A stretch of DNA of 64,000 bases from Hyphomicrobiales bacterium (GCA_900468805.1 UEIF01000040.1:18590-82589), one strand, 5' to 3'; counted from the first letter of the stretch, positions 8,440-16,527 are shown. Numbers and translations: made by a program. Notes: generated from the sequence alone by a model not told the origin.

Positions 8440-8598
8440 TCACGACCTCGTCGTTATAAACGACACCGCTCCTAAGCCGCAAAGCTCGACGCGCCGGGCC
8501 TGCGCCAGCATTTCCACCATCTCGTCGAGGGTTGTGTCGACGATCCGCTCGGCATCGCCGTGGTAACGGCGTTGCGTAACGCAATCAGGAAAACCAAG
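8440..8598 (-). pseudogene. Integration host factor beta-like relic
   Basis: The minus-strand frame encodes DAERIVDTTLDEMVEMLAQA followed by RRVELCGLGAVSF, which matches the IHF-beta/HU block normally reading xVERIVNTxxDEIxxALAxGxRVELRGFGxFS. The frame stops right after this block, and the DNA-contacting arm and C-terminal helix are absent or frameshifted into 8339-8440. The conserved RGFG is changed to CGLG. It reads as a decayed nucleoid-protein gene, possibly cargo or a factor of the adjoining mobile region. No start with a ribosome site is evident. Confidence 0.55.
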
Positions 8599-8748
8599 CC
8601 GGATAATTTTTGCGCTCCAAGATGCCCCATATTGGAAACGTGGTATCAATCAACTAATTGTTTTTGCAGCGATAACTTGTCCATTGCGTCCATAACCACT
8701 ATTTATAGCGCATACCCCGAGTGTGGGGAAATTGTGGGGAAGGATTGA

Positions 8749-9304
8749 ATGGGGAGCCACACGAAAAACGTCTTAACGGTGAAGAAAATCGAGGCCAAAA
8801 AGGCTAGCAAACTGCGCGATGGCGGAGGCCTCTATTTGGTTACGAAGGCGTTACTGGATTTTCAGTTACAGTTATGCGGGCCGCCGGCGGGAGATGGGGC
8901 TCGGCCCGCTGCATACGATAGGGCTCGCTGCGGCGCGCGACAAGGCCGATGCTGCCCGCGCGTTGGTGCGTCAAGGTGTTGATCCAGTCGCGGAGCGCAA
9001 AGCCGCGCAGGCAGACGTTCCGAAGAAGATTACATTCGGTGAGTATGCTGACGGTTTCGTCAACTCGGCGGTAAAAGCTGGCCGGTGGCGGGGGGCTCAT
9101 ACGGAAGCGCGCTGGCGAAACCTGCTCGGGAAACATGCGAAGCCCATTCGCAATAAGCTGCCGTCGGACATCACCAACGCTGACATGGTTCAAATCCTGA
9201 AGCCTTTATGGCGTGGAGGAGGCTCGCCAACTGCTGCAAGATCTCGGTGTAGACGGAACTGTGCCATTCGCTCATCTGCCGTGCCCGGCTACGCGGTGCG
9301 ATGA
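8749..9304 (+). pseudogene. P4-type tyrosine integrase, frameshifted and truncated
   Basis: The first frame from 8749 gives VLTVKKIEAKKASKLRDGGG LYL, the DUF4102 N-terminus of P4-like integrases. After about 8846 homology jumps to the +1 frame: WIFSYSYAGRRREMGLGPL, then TIGLAAARDKADAARALV and GVDPVAERKAAQ. The SAM-like core follows (ITFGEYADGFVNSAVKAGRW). The catalytic C-terminal domain with the R-H-R-Y residues is missing. Upstream, two GTGGGGAA repeats (8719-8742) resemble arm-type sequences seen near such genes. The enzyme cannot be active. Confidence 0.75.
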
Positions 9305-9644
9305 CGCCCTTGTGACCGGCGAACGGTGGGTTGGTGGAGTAAAGCAGCCTAAGCCGACTGACGAGATATCAGCTGCCGCTGGCAAGGAACCCGAATTCGT
9401 TCGTCAGGTCGAAGCGATGTCGTTCGTCGATTATCTACGTCGCCGGCTTGGCAAGCATGCCGAGGTGCTCGACATGGCCGTTACAGATGCTTCCGCAAAG
9501 GAGATTGGCGTGGCAATGGGCCATGCGCCTGCCTACGCCGAGAAACGCGGACCATCTCTCGATGCAGCGATCGATGCGCTGATCGAGATCGACGATACGG
9601 CTCGCGGCGAAATTCTGCCCGTAGAACAAAAAATCGCAGCCTGA
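9213..9644 (+). CDS. Hypothetical protein in integrase wreckage
   Basis: 143 aa from a GTG at 9213, or 75 aa from the ATG at 9417 (MSFVDYLRRRLGKHAEVLDM). I do not recognise the family. The C-terminal part (DASAKEIGVAMGHAPAYAEK and an acidic helix) looks like real coding sequence, with no low-complexity bias. It starts inside the truncated integrase frame, so the N-terminal part may be a read-through artefact. An intrinsic terminator follows at 9698. Confidence 0.35.
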   Translation: MEEARQLLQDLGVDGTVPFAHLPCPATRCDDALVTGERWVGGVKQPKPTDEISAAAGKEPEFVRQVEAMSFVDYLRRRLGKHAEVLDMAVTDASAKEIGVAMGHAPAYAEKRGPSLDAAIDALIEIDDTARGEILPVEQKIAA

Positions 9645-9697
9645 TGTCCGGTCACGGTTAGCGTCGCAGCGTATTATTATGAAGGGTTCAAAACCCA

Positions 9698-9722
9698 ACG
9701 GCCGCCTCCTGCGGCCGTTTTC
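9698..9722 (+). terminator. Intrinsic terminator
   Basis: Perfect 8-bp stem ACGGCCGC / GCGGCCGT with a CTCCT loop, followed by TTTTC; about 55 bp after the 9644 stop. Confidence 0.8.
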
Positions 9723-9869
9723 AATTGGGGCGCTGTATTCGAGCGGACGTATAGACTCGCGATCGATGTCGGGACTGCCTCAATACCCATTGCCTGGCGC
9801 TGGCTCCTCTCAACGACGGGCGATCATGCGGCGGGCTCCCTTTGTTGGTTGAGCTCGCCGCTTTCGTTT

Positions 9870-9984
9870 CTAGACAGCCACCCGCCGAGCTGCCTTATCG
9901 CATGCCTTCCGATCATTTCCATATTGATCGATGATCTTCTGTGCATCCTCGATGTCAATGCGGTGCTTCTTGGCTAAGGAGGCT
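9870..9984 (-). pseudogene. Truncated second copy of the DUF3606 gene
   Basis: Minus-strand translation gives SLAKKHRIDIEDAQKIIDQY, then GNDRKACDKAARRVAV and a stop at 9870-9872. It aligns end to end with the C-terminal half of the intact DUF3606 protein just upstream (AKKHGLSKDDAERIIKRHGP...ACDKAANRLK). There is no start codon and the N-terminal half is missing. A tandem duplication followed by 5' loss is the simplest reading. Confidence 0.6.
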
Positions 9985-9996
9985 TCGCAATGAGTG

Positions 9997-10179
9997 CTAT
10001 TTCAGCCGATTAGCGGCTTTATCGCACGCATCACGCTCTGGTCCGTGCCGCTTGATAATTCGTTCAGCATCGTCTTTGCTCAGTCCGTGCTTCTTAGCGA
10101 AGTACGCGACCTCGTAAGGTTCCTCGACCGCAACCTTTTTACGGTCTGATGCGCCACGTTTCGTCTTGTCGTCTGCCAT
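9997..10179 (-). CDS. DUF3606 small protein
   Basis: 60 aa: MADDKTKRGASDRKKVAVEE, then a helical part with YFAKKHGLSKDDAERIIK. This is the full DUF3606 pattern (charged Lys/Arg start, VxxxEPYEVxYxxxKxG, C-terminal helix) found in many rhizobial genomes, with no known function. I chose the ATG at 10179 because AGGAG lies 8 bp upstream; the longer frame to 10356 reads into the divergent HNH gene. A truncated copy follows directly at 9870-9984. Confidence 0.75.
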   Translation of the reverse strand: MADDKTKRGASDRKKVAVEEPYEVAYFAKKHGLSKDDAERIIKRHGPERDACDKAANRLK

Positions 10180-10199
10180 AGTCGTCTTCTCCTCTTGCG

Positions 10200-10628
10200 A
10201 TGGAAGAACGTTCAATGGACTCTCGGGTTCCAGATCGGCGCAGCGTGGAAGCTGCGGCCTACAGAAAGCTCTATCGAACTGCCGCGTGGCGTGGCATCCG
10301 ACGTCAACAGCTGTCGCAGTCTCCACTTTGTGAATGGTGTTTGGAATCCGAAACAATCACCGAGGCGACAGAGGTGCACCATGCTGAAGCGCATCGAGGA
10401 AATCTTGACCTCTTCTATTCCGGACCATTCGTTTCAACATGCAAACCATGTCACGCATCGCGTGGTCAGCGCGAAGACCTCGGGCAGACAGTCGTCCGGT
10501 TCGGGCCGGACAACTGCCGGGTAGCAGAGGCCCGATCCCTCGTGCTGACCGGGCCTCCCCATTGCCACCTCCTCAGAGCTGAGCATGGCGGCGGGCCACG
10601 TACCTTGAACATTGAATATCGTCAATAA
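10200..10628 (+). CDS. HNH endonuclease, phage type
   Basis: 142 aa (ATG 10200; a second ATG at 10215 would give 137 aa). The HNH core is plain: CEWC (zinc knuckle), TEVHHAEAHRGNLDLF, then STCKPCHASRGQRED. Such proteins often sit beside phage terminase genes and nick or cut DNA during packaging, but no terminase is present here. The last 40 residues, after GQTVVRFGP, do not look like the usual short ending, and a late frameshift is possible. It is divergent from the DUF3606 gene, and a terminator follows. Confidence 0.75.
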   Translation: MEERSMDSRVPDRRSVEAAAYRKLYRTAAWRGIRRQQLSQSPLCEWCLESETITEATEVHHAEAHRGNLDLFYSGPFVSTCKPCHASRGQREDLGQTVVRFGPDNCRVAEARSLVLTGPPHCHLLRAEHGGGPRTLNIEYRQ

Positions 10629-10631
10629 CTG

Positions 10632-10654
10632 GCCGCTCTTTCGGGCGGCTTTTT
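10632..10654 (+). terminator. Intrinsic terminator after HNH gene
   Basis: Stem GCCGCTC / GGGCGGC with a TTTC loop and five T residues, immediately after the 10628 stop. Confidence 0.75.
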
Positions 10655-10700
10655 CGCGTGCGCATAACATTCGCATTGGAAGAGCAGGGCAGAGACAGGG

Positions 10701-11327
10701 ATGGCAGATGACATGAGCAACACCAGTGACGCCCACCGGACTTACACGGACGCCATCACTGCCCAGTTGGGCGAGCGGGTCACCAATCTCGGGCGCCGGC
10801 AGACGGATCTCGAGACTGAGGTTCGATCCGGCTTCAAGAAGATCGACACGGCCGTCACGTCGCTCGCAAACGAGACCCGCGCGTCGCTCGCCGCCCTGTC
10901 GACGAATCTTGCCGAGCGCAACAAGCCGCAATGGCAGGCGCTGGGGGTGGCGCTGACGTTCGCGTCAATGCTGGGCGGCTTGGCATACCTGCCGATCCGA
11001 GAGGCAACCAGCGACCTAAAGGCGTCCGTCAACATCCTGGCTGACAAGATGGTGACGCAGCAGGAATTGGAGTGGCGCACTACACGATCGGCCGAGGATC
11101 GCGCCAGGACTGACGCCGCCGTCAAGGATCTACGCGATGCCCAAGTGCCGCAGGAGGAGCTCGACCGCTTGTTCGGCAGCTACGACCAACGGTTCACCGA
11201 TCAGCAGCGACAGATGGACGAGCTGAAACGCGCCCAAGGAAGCGTCTCCAGCCCACGCGATGTGATATTGAACTATGGTGAGCGACTGGACCGGCTTGAG
11301 CGTCGGCGCTCAAATGATGGAGGATGA
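10701..11327 (+). CDS. Coiled-coil membrane protein, phage-like, unknown
   Basis: 208 aa. The N-terminal 75 residues are charged and helical (QTDLETEVRSGFKKIDTAVT). One membrane segment follows (about 82-103, LGVALTFASMLGGLAYLPI), then a long charged coiled coil to the C-terminus. The layout resembles small accessory proteins near phage lysis modules, but no specific family is recognised. A GACAGGG-like ribosome site precedes the ATG. The neighbour downstream is another membrane protein. Confidence 0.5.
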   Translation: MADDMSNTSDAHRTYTDAITAQLGERVTNLGRRQTDLETEVRSGFKKIDTAVTSLANETRASLAALSTNLAERNKPQWQALGVALTFASMLGGLAYLPIREATSDLKASVNILADKMVTQQELEWRTTRSAEDRARTDAAVKDLRDAQVPQEELDRLFGSYDQRFTDQQRQMDELKRAQGSVSSPRDVILNYGERLDRLERRRSNDGG

Positions 11328-11453
11328 ACCCCACCTGATTTACGCTGGCGTACCGCCAAACCCTAAGCCGCATGTTTAGATGACGGTGCATTGGGGCTGA
11401 TTGAAAGTTCAGTTGCCAGTTGTGTAATTTGGCTGGTTAGGCATAGTCGCAGC

Positions 11454-12059
11454 ATGCTTGATCTATCGTTTCCTTGGCCCATTGGTCCCGTCCCAATAGC
11501 CCTGACCGCCTGGGTGTTATACGGGCTCTACCGTGCTGTTGTGACCCGAGACGGACTTACGTCGGTGTCGGCAGTTTCAGTACTCGGGCTGGTCGCGTTT
11601 CTGGCTGCAGCCATTGCCCAGATGGTTGAACCCGCTATCGATCAAATTTTGGTGATTATGCTTGCCCAGTTTCTTGGAACGGCTGTGTGCTTCCTGTTCG
11701 GCAAGCTACTTTTGTCTGTTCAAAAGACGAAGCCGGAGCTGTCTCTCAAGCGCCTTGAGGCAAGAGTGTTGTTCCGCAGCATTGCCGCCGCTCTTGGCGG
11801 CCTCGTCGTGTTTGACGGGGTTTTGTTTTTATTCCCTGATGCCGGCAAGTGCGACCATTTCACGGGGTACATGGCAGACAAATGCGCCGCTCAGGAACTG
11901 TTCTTCGGAATCCATGATGCTCCACTGATGACTTATCTCGCGGTTCTTCTCGGCGTTCCTTTTCTGGCTTCCCTTGTTGTATTCGCGTGGGTGCAGTTCA
12001 AGACCGCCGGCACTCCAAAAAGGGCCGAACCGGGCTCCGAAAATAATGCTGGCGGTTGA
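11454..12059 (+). CDS. Multi-pass membrane protein, unknown
   Basis: 201 aa from the ATG at 11454; the frame can extend to a TTG at 11391. At least four hydrophobic segments are visible (IALTAWVLYGLYRAV, LVAFLAAAIAQMV, LVIMLAQFLGTAVCFLFG, YLAVLLGVPFLASLVVFAWV). It ends in a short hydrophilic tail. No family recognised. It lies in the mobile region among unrelated small genes. Confidence 0.5.
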   Translation: MLDLSFPWPIGPVPIALTAWVLYGLYRAVVTRDGLTSVSAVSVLGLVAFLAAAIAQMVEPAIDQILVIMLAQFLGTAVCFLFGKLLLSVQKTKPELSLKRLEARVLFRSIAAALGGLVVFDGVLFLFPDAGKCDHFTGYMADKCAAQELFFGIHDAPLMTYLAVLLGVPFLASLVVFAWVQFKTAGTPKRAEPGSENNAGG

Positions 12060-12119
12060 GATCAAGTGGGCCCAAATGCAGCTATCAAGCTTTTGTGCCG
12101 ACAATCAGATCAAGGTCAA

Positions 12120-12719
12120 TCAGTTGCCCCAGCCAATTTCAAATCGATCAAAGCGAACCTCGCTCATCGGCTGGTTGGAAGGGTCTAGCCTTACAGAACG
12201 AAGAACGAGACGAAGCTCAGGGGAATAATATTGTTCGAAAATTATCGGAGGTAATCCGGTCAATTCCAGACGGCTATTGATGGCCCAAGCTTTGTACGAA
12301 CAACCTGCAATAGTTTCCTCTCCCCAGCCGTCGAACCTAATAAAAGTCGTACCCGAAACGGACTCTTGGTCATTGAGGAAAAGCGTAGTGTCAGACTGCC
12401 AATTCTTCTTCTGTGGTAGATCGTCCAACGCAATCGCATTCGCGTATTTCAGTTCTTGCTCGGTGGCACCAACTCTCTTTTCGACGAGCAAGGGATGCAG
12501 ATATACAGCCGACACTGGCTGCAGCGAGTGGTTACTCTCCATCAGTCGCTGTTCGGTGAGGCCTGGACCGTTCGGCTTGTAGAATACGGAATAGAAAGGC
12601 ACTGTTCTGGTCAGCAGCACGCCCTGTTTGGTCTCATTGGCGGTTAAGCAATTGCTAAAGGCTGGCGCTGCCAAGGCCATTCCAACCAGTAGCGACAAAC
12701 TTCTTAACACGATCGACAT
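12120..12719 (-). CDS. Secreted hypothetical protein
   Basis: 199 aa with a clear signal peptide (VLRSLSLLVGMALAAPAFS, cleavage near residue 22) and two cysteines in the mature part. The rest is beta-rich with many aromatic residues (FIRFDGWGEETIAGCSYKAW). I do not recognise the family. A periplasmic or exported location is inferred from the signal. It is isolated, with no operon partner in the same direction within 150 bp. Confidence 0.5.
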   Translation of the reverse strand: MSIVLRSLSLLVGMALAAPAFSNCLTANETKQGVLLTRTVPFYSVFYKPNGPGLTEQRLMESNHSLQPVSAVYLHPLLVEKRVGATEQELKYANAIALDDLPQKKNWQSDTTLFLNDQESVSGTTFIRFDGWGEETIAGCSYKAWAINSRLELTGLPPIIFEQYYSPELRLVLRSVRLDPSNQPMSEVRFDRFEIGWGN

Positions 12720-12879
12720 TCCTGATACTCCCCCACCAAATCCGCGACCATGGTGCTCGGCGAAACTACTCCATCTTAGTCAAGCGGTCCCATCCACTTC
12801 ACCATTTTCGTCTAGCTCATCGACCGCAGCCTTTGGTGAGTTGGTGGGAGGACATCGAGCACTGAGAAAAGCAACAATC

Positions 12880-13276
12880 TCAGTAGGGTGGGGATGGACG
12901 CTTGTGGCCACCCCTTGAAGAGGGAAGCGGCAACTTCTCCTTTCTAGCGATAGAGAGCGTTTTTCCCTTCGCGTCCAGTGCCTTGGCTGTCCAACGGTAG
13001 AATCGGCTGCTAAACGGCGGGCACGGAAAGTTGTACTGGAATGTCCCGTGGGGCATTTCTCTCCGGGCGTAATCGGGCCTCGCGAGACCCCGAAAGAACT
13101 CGCCAGCGTTCGCGGTATCCCCAACAATATCAAACTTGACTGTTCCTTCGGGAGAACGTGATCGGCGGAGATTTGCCGTCAACGCATTCCTTGTTCCAAT
13201 GATATGATATCGTCATCTCTGCATTCGCCGTGCCGGCGGTCGCGACGGCAACTAGTATAGCAGTTAAAAATCGCAA
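12880..13276 (-). pseudogene. Secreted hypothetical protein broken by a frameshift
   Basis: A TTG at 13276, with GGAGAT 8 bp upstream, opens a typical signal peptide (LRFLTAILVAVATAGTANA) followed by EMTISYHWNKECVDGKSPPI. That frame soon stops, but the neighbouring frame carries on with SPEGTVKFDIVGDTANAGEF and FQYNFPCPPFSSRFYRWTAK to 12880. Joining the two frames near 13155 gives one coherent secreted protein of about 130 aa. It is either a pseudogene or a one-base sequencing error. Confidence 0.5.
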
Positions 13277-13403
13277 TATATTATCTCCAAGTTGAGTTCG
13301 GCTTTTATTCTTGAGGCATGTCTTTAGGCACGCTGGAACTTAACTCTTCGTTGCGAGTTACACGCGCGGACCGTGCATCCGGGGGATTGAAGCCTTGACC
13401 CCA

Positions 13404-13859
13404 CTAAAGTCGGCTGTGCGGTCCACCCAGTCCTTGGTTCCAGCTCAACCCGCCGTCGACGCCGAGTCTTAAAGACGATTCGCTCGGAGCTCGACATTTT
13501 GGATAGGTCATCGCTCCTGCAAACCCAATGCTCGCAAGAACAGCGAGGTTGGTAACGTACGGAAGAATACGTTTCCTTGGTGGCTTCTTTCTCTGCCCAA
13601 CAACTGCCAGCGGACCGTATGGTCCTTCCCTGTTTGCGGAATAGTACAAATAGCCGATTACCATGTGGAGCAGCACTGACAACGTGGCCATGGACAACCA
13701 TAGAAGGCCGCCGGTTAGGTAACTCGCTCCGCAGTTCGCGAACGTAAGAGCAATATCGATATGCGTTGAAGCAAGGTAAATCTCCCTCACCGGAAAGAAT
13801 GCAATCCCTGAAACAACCAAGTAGTAAATGGCTACGGCTTTCCCCTTCCAAATGCTCAT
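13404..13859 (-). CDS. Small membrane protein, unknown
   Basis: 151 aa from the ATG at 13859. Hydrophobic segments: AVAIYYLVVSGIAFFPV, LTGGLLWLSMATLSVLLHMV and VTNLAVLASIGFAGAM. A basic loop (RKKPPRKR) precedes the last one. No family recognised. An upstream extension of the frame to 13964 reads through hydrophilic sequence and is unlikely. Confidence 0.4.
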   Translation of the reverse strand: MSIWKGKAVAIYYLVVSGIAFFPVREIYLASTHIDIALTFANCGASYLTGGLLWLSMATLSVLLHMVIGYLYYSANREGPYGPLAVVGQRKKPPRKRILPYVTNLAVLASIGFAGAMTYPKCRAPSESSLRLGVDGGLSWNQGLGGPHSRL

Positions 13860-13994
13860 TTTTAATCGGCCTAATCTGCAGCTTGCTCTATCGCCAAGTC
13901 GTTTGGCATCAGCTTCATCCCCGGTTGGAATATTCCCTTTAATGCTATGATCCGCAACCGACACAAGGCTTGAGAACGCCGATCAAAGCCAACA

Positions 13995-14249
13995 CTACGC
14001 CGAGTAGTATGAACGACGACGTCGCACCCAAACAGGCCAGTGAATGAGGAACTTCTGTCTCGGTGTTGCCCAGTCCTCATCATGATCTGGAAACTCAGAT
14101 CGCTTGAGCTTCGGGCCGAAGTCTTTGCTGAAATCAAATCCATTTCTAAAGTAGAATATGAACGACCGGATATACCAATACCAGTTGTAGGCGCAAAAGC
14201 CGCCCACGAAGCACAGGAGAATCCAAAGCACGAGATTGTCTTCGCTCAA
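13995..14249 (-). CDS. Small membrane protein next to paralogous regulator
   Basis: 84 aa with one or two hydrophobic helices at the N-terminus (LVLWILLCFVGGFCAYNWYW) and a hydrophilic tail rich in Asp, Arg and Tyr. It starts with TTG directly after the TGA of the 14250-14534 gene, so it is probably co-translated. No family recognised. Confidence 0.4.
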   Translation of the reverse strand: MSEDNLVLWILLCFVGGFCAYNWYWYIRSFIFYFRNGFDFSKDFGPKLKRSEFPDHDEDWATPRQKFLIHWPVWVRRRRSYYSA

Positions 14250-14534
14250 TCAAGCTTCCCCATCGACATCGCTATCTTTCTCCAGTTCGCGCACCGGCAG
14301 ATAGGTGTTTTTCTCCATCCACTCCCGGACGACATATCTGATAGTGTGTTCTCGCGTCAGCCCGATCTCGCTGCACAGGCTCCGGACTGCGTCTTCCATG
14401 TCCGCATCGAGGGCAATGGACCTGGCATTGCGAACCACCAGGGCGGCCCTGCGCAGCATGATCTGCAAATCTCGCGTGGAAATGTCCTCTATCCGGTTGG
14501 CGGCGTCTTCGAGCAGGCTGGCTGTGTCGGACAT
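14250..14534 (-). CDS. Small RHH-like protein, paralog A
   Basis: 94 aa. MSDTASLLEDAANRIEDIS leads into a helical domain, then LTREHTIRYVVREWMEKNTY LPV and an acidic tail. It is clearly paralogous to the protein at 15550-15840, which shares DLQIMLRRAAL, the REW.EKNTYLPV block and the tail D.DVDG.A. The GLTRxxTIRxxVREW part resembles a ribbon-helix-helix or antitoxin-like DNA-binding helix, but that is inference. It follows the 14541-14756 gene by 6 bp. Confidence 0.6.
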   Translation of the reverse strand: MSDTASLLEDAANRIEDISTRDLQIMLRRAALVVRNARSIALDADMEDAVRSLCSEIGLTREHTIRYVVREWMEKNTYLPVRELEKDSDVDGEA

Positions 14535-14540
14535 TTTCTC

Positions 14541-14756
14541 TCACTCATGTCCCCGCCCGCGGTATGTCTGAGGGATGCCAGCTGCCTCATGGCATTGCGC
14601 AAGCGTCTCAAGCCATGCAGCCAATCCAGCCGGCACTTCAGTATTCCCGGCTTCCAGCGCTTCCACCCACGACAGATCGCATTGCAGCGCGCTAGCAAGA
14701 TTTATCGGCGTCCAGCGGATGTGCAGAAGGCATTCAGTGAAACGAGCAGGGGTCAT
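14541..14756 (-). CDS. Small XRE-like helix-turn-helix protein
   Basis: 71 aa from the ATG at 14756 (MTPARFTECLLHIRWTPINL). The pattern RWTPINLASALQCDLSWVEA LEAGNTEVP fits a short Cro/XRE helix-turn-helix of the kind seen in rhizobial prophage regulators. It overlaps the end of the upstream excisionase-like gene and runs straight into paralog A, giving a three- to four-gene minus-strand unit. Confidence 0.55.
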   Translation of the reverse strand: MTPARFTECLLHIRWTPINLASALQCDLSWVEALEAGNTEVPAGLAAWLETLAQCHEAAGIPQTYRGRGHE

Positions 14757-15123
14757 GGTGGGCTCCGGTTCGAGATTTATCCAACACAGTGGCACCGCTC
14801 ACGTGCATGTCAATCAAACGGTCATCGTATCGGACTGTACGCGGCCGAAGATGTCCTTTCGGGACTGAGGACAAGCTGAAAGCGGCGAGGGCGCCTGTCC
14901 GAATTGCCGTTAGCCGCTCGCGCCTGCCGGTCTTCGTTTCTTCCTCTAGCAGGAGCGGGATGTCGTCGACCGATATCAGCATCGACCGGCCGATCTTCTT
15001 GGCTATGCCTAAGCGCCTGGCCTTCTCCCACACGGCGCGCGCAGTGATGTGTGCGCCGCTGGCCGCTTTAATGCGCTCGGCGATCTGTTGCGGAGTTCGG
15101 AGGTTGTCGAGAAGGTCTGTCAT
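14734..15123 (-). CDS. Excisionase-like / DNA-binding small protein
   Basis: 129 aa from the ATG at 15123 (MTDLLDNLRTPQQIAERIKA). The first 70 residues give a winged-helix-like element: ITARAVWEKARRLGIAKKIG then RSMLISVDDIPLLLEEE, as found in small phage or island DNA-binding proteins that recognise excision or operator sites. The last 50 residues overlap the next gene and have less convincing composition, so a shorter product or a late frameshift is possible. Confidence 0.5.
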   Translation of the reverse strand: MTDLLDNLRTPQQIAERIKAASGAHITARAVWEKARRLGIAKKIGRSMLISVDDIPLLLEEETKTGRRERLTAIRTGALAAFSLSSVPKGHLRPRTVRYDDRLIDMHVSGATVLDKSRTGAHHDPCSFH

Positions 15124-15339
15124 TGGCCACCAATTGCCACACGGATCGCCGGCGGCGCTCACGCCGAAAGCAATTCTGATCCTCTTGATGTGGTGGATAG
15201 CCGGGATGGCCTGTGCGGATTGGTGGGCCGCAGTTAGAAGGTACTGAGGCGAACTGGAGCGGTCAAGTCGTGGGTACCCTTGCATCCAGACGACCGAGCG
15301 ACATCTTGTGCATAGGCGCAGCGACGACGGAAATAGACG

Positions 15340-15522
15340 ATGACCGGTTTTCGGACACTTGTGATAGGCGGTATGCTGATCGGCCTAGCCGTGCTGGTTT
15401 CGGCGTGCACAACGCATCAAGCTACAAATAGTCCCGATTTTCAGTACCAGCCAAGGAATTCCGTGAACCCTGCCTGCGCCCATGGCTTCAGGCCGACGAA
15501 CGCGCTGTCGTGCAGCTATTAA
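15340..15522 (+). CDS. Small lipoprotein
   Basis: 60 aa. An N-terminal hydrophobic helix (TLVIGGMLIGLAVLVSAC) ends in a lipobox LVSAC with the predicted lipidated cysteine at residue 23. The mature part is short and hydrophilic (HQATNSPDFQYQPRNSVNPA). Probably anchored in the outer membrane. No specific family recognised. Confidence 0.6.
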   Translation: MTGFRTLVIGGMLIGLAVLVSACTTHQATNSPDFQYQPRNSVNPACAHGFRPTNALSCSY

Positions 15523-15549
15523 AGCAGGATCGGTCAATACCGCGCAACG

Positions 15550-15840
15550 TTATGCGTTGCCGTCGACGTCGCCATCTTCATCGAGATCGTGAACCGGCAG
15601 ATAAGTATTCTTCTCCAACCACTCTCGGACGATAAACCTGATAGTATCATTCCGCGTCAGTCCGAGCTCGCCGGCGATGTCACGTAGTGCCTCCTCGATA
15701 TTATCATCCATCGATACCGGCGCGGCGTTTCGCAGTCTCAGAGCAGCGCGCCGGAGCATGATCTGAAGATCCGGCCGAGAAATATCCGCGATGCGATTGG
15801 CGGCGTCCTCAAGAAGTGTCGCGGTATCGACGTTTGTCAT
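15550..15840 (-). CDS. Small RHH-like protein, paralog B
   Basis: 96 aa from the ATG at 15838-15840 (MTNVDTATLLEDAANRIADI). It shares the helical DLQIMLRRAALRLRNA segment, LTRNDTIRFIVREWLEKNTY LPV and a D.DGDVDGNA tail with the protein at 14250-14534. It follows the 15845-16129 gene by 4 bp, so it closes a three-gene minus-strand unit headed by an XRE regulator. The function is unknown; an antitoxin- or regulator-like role is inference. Confidence 0.6.
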   Translation of the reverse strand: MTNVDTATLLEDAANRIADISRPDLQIMLRRAALRLRNAAPVSMDDNIEEALRDIAGELGLTRNDTIRFIVREWLEKNTYLPVHDLDEDGDVDGNA

Positions 15841-15844
15841 CCAG

Positions 15845-16129
15845 TTAAGGCCTGAAGATAGCGGCAATGCGATCGAGATCGGCTAGCACAATTTCATCAG
15901 GCACTGGTTCGGTCTTGTTGACCCGAAACCATTCTACCGCGTCTCTGACGCGATCGCCGGTTGGGCCATTGTAAGTTCCAAGCCTGCCTATCCACTCTCT
16001 GACAGTCTCGCGCTCGATGCGGCCGGCTTTGTAACGGTCGTGGACGGTTTTGGCGGAAGCCAACAGATCCGGAATGCTGTTCAACGGATTGTTCCCTAAT
16101 TCAGCCGCCGGCGCCGGGAGGCGCGTCAT
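15845..16129 (-). CDS. Hypothetical protein between XRE and paralog B
   Basis: 94 aa, helical and charged (DLLASAKTVHDRYKAGRIER, VREWIGRLGTYNGPTGDRVR). No family recognised. Its start lies within the end of the XRE gene (16101) and its stop is 4 bp before paralog B, so it is embedded in a small coupled operon. Confidence 0.5.
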   Translation of the reverse strand: MTRLPAPAAELGNNPLNSIPDLLASAKTVHDRYKAGRIERETVREWIGRLGTYNGPTGDRVRDAVEWFRVNKTEPVPDEIVLADLDRIAAIFRP

Positions 16130-16460
16130 TCACCAAATGCTCTTCATACTGTACGGTCTGCGATTCATTGACGTCGATCGACGCGCCAGGTGGCTGCAGA
16201 AGTCGAACACCTGGCCCGCCAGAACCGGAATAATTGCCGTCGATAAAGCGGATTCCGGCAGCTTCGAGGGCTGCGCGAATGGCGGCGAGATTATTGGTGC
16301 CGGGAGTGCGCCGGCCTTTCTCGAAGTCGATGATGACACCGCGGGATACAGAGGCACGTTCCGCGAGGCCGTTCTGATCCAGATCGATAAGTGCCCGAGC
16401 GGCACGGCACTGTGAGGGCGAAATAGACATTTTGTCCAACGTTGGATTTATTGTTGCCAT
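16101..16460 (-). CDS. XRE-family transcriptional regulator
   Basis: 119 aa if started at ATG 16460 (MATINPTLDKMSIS) or 109 aa from 16430 (MSISPSQCRAARALIDLDQN). The helix-turn-helix is clear: CRAARALIDLDQNGLAERAS VSRGVIIDFEKGRRTPG, followed by NLAAIRAALEAAGIRFIDG and GPGVRL, which is the standard short rhizobial XRE pattern. It probably regulates the downstream small genes and is divergent from the 16528 gene. A weak inverted AGTCTGA / TCAGACT pair at 16468-16497 just upstream may be its operator. Confidence 0.75.
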   Translation of the reverse strand: MATINPTLDKMSISPSQCRAARALIDLDQNGLAERASVSRGVIIDFEKGRRTPGTNNLAAIRAALEAAGIRFIDGNYSGSGGPGVRLLQPPGASIDVNESQTVQYEEHLVNDAPPGAGG

Positions 16461-16527
16461 GGTGTTCAAAGTCTGACAAAAAGTCTTACATCAGACTTCA
16501 ACTTGGTTCAACAACGAGGATGCGCTC

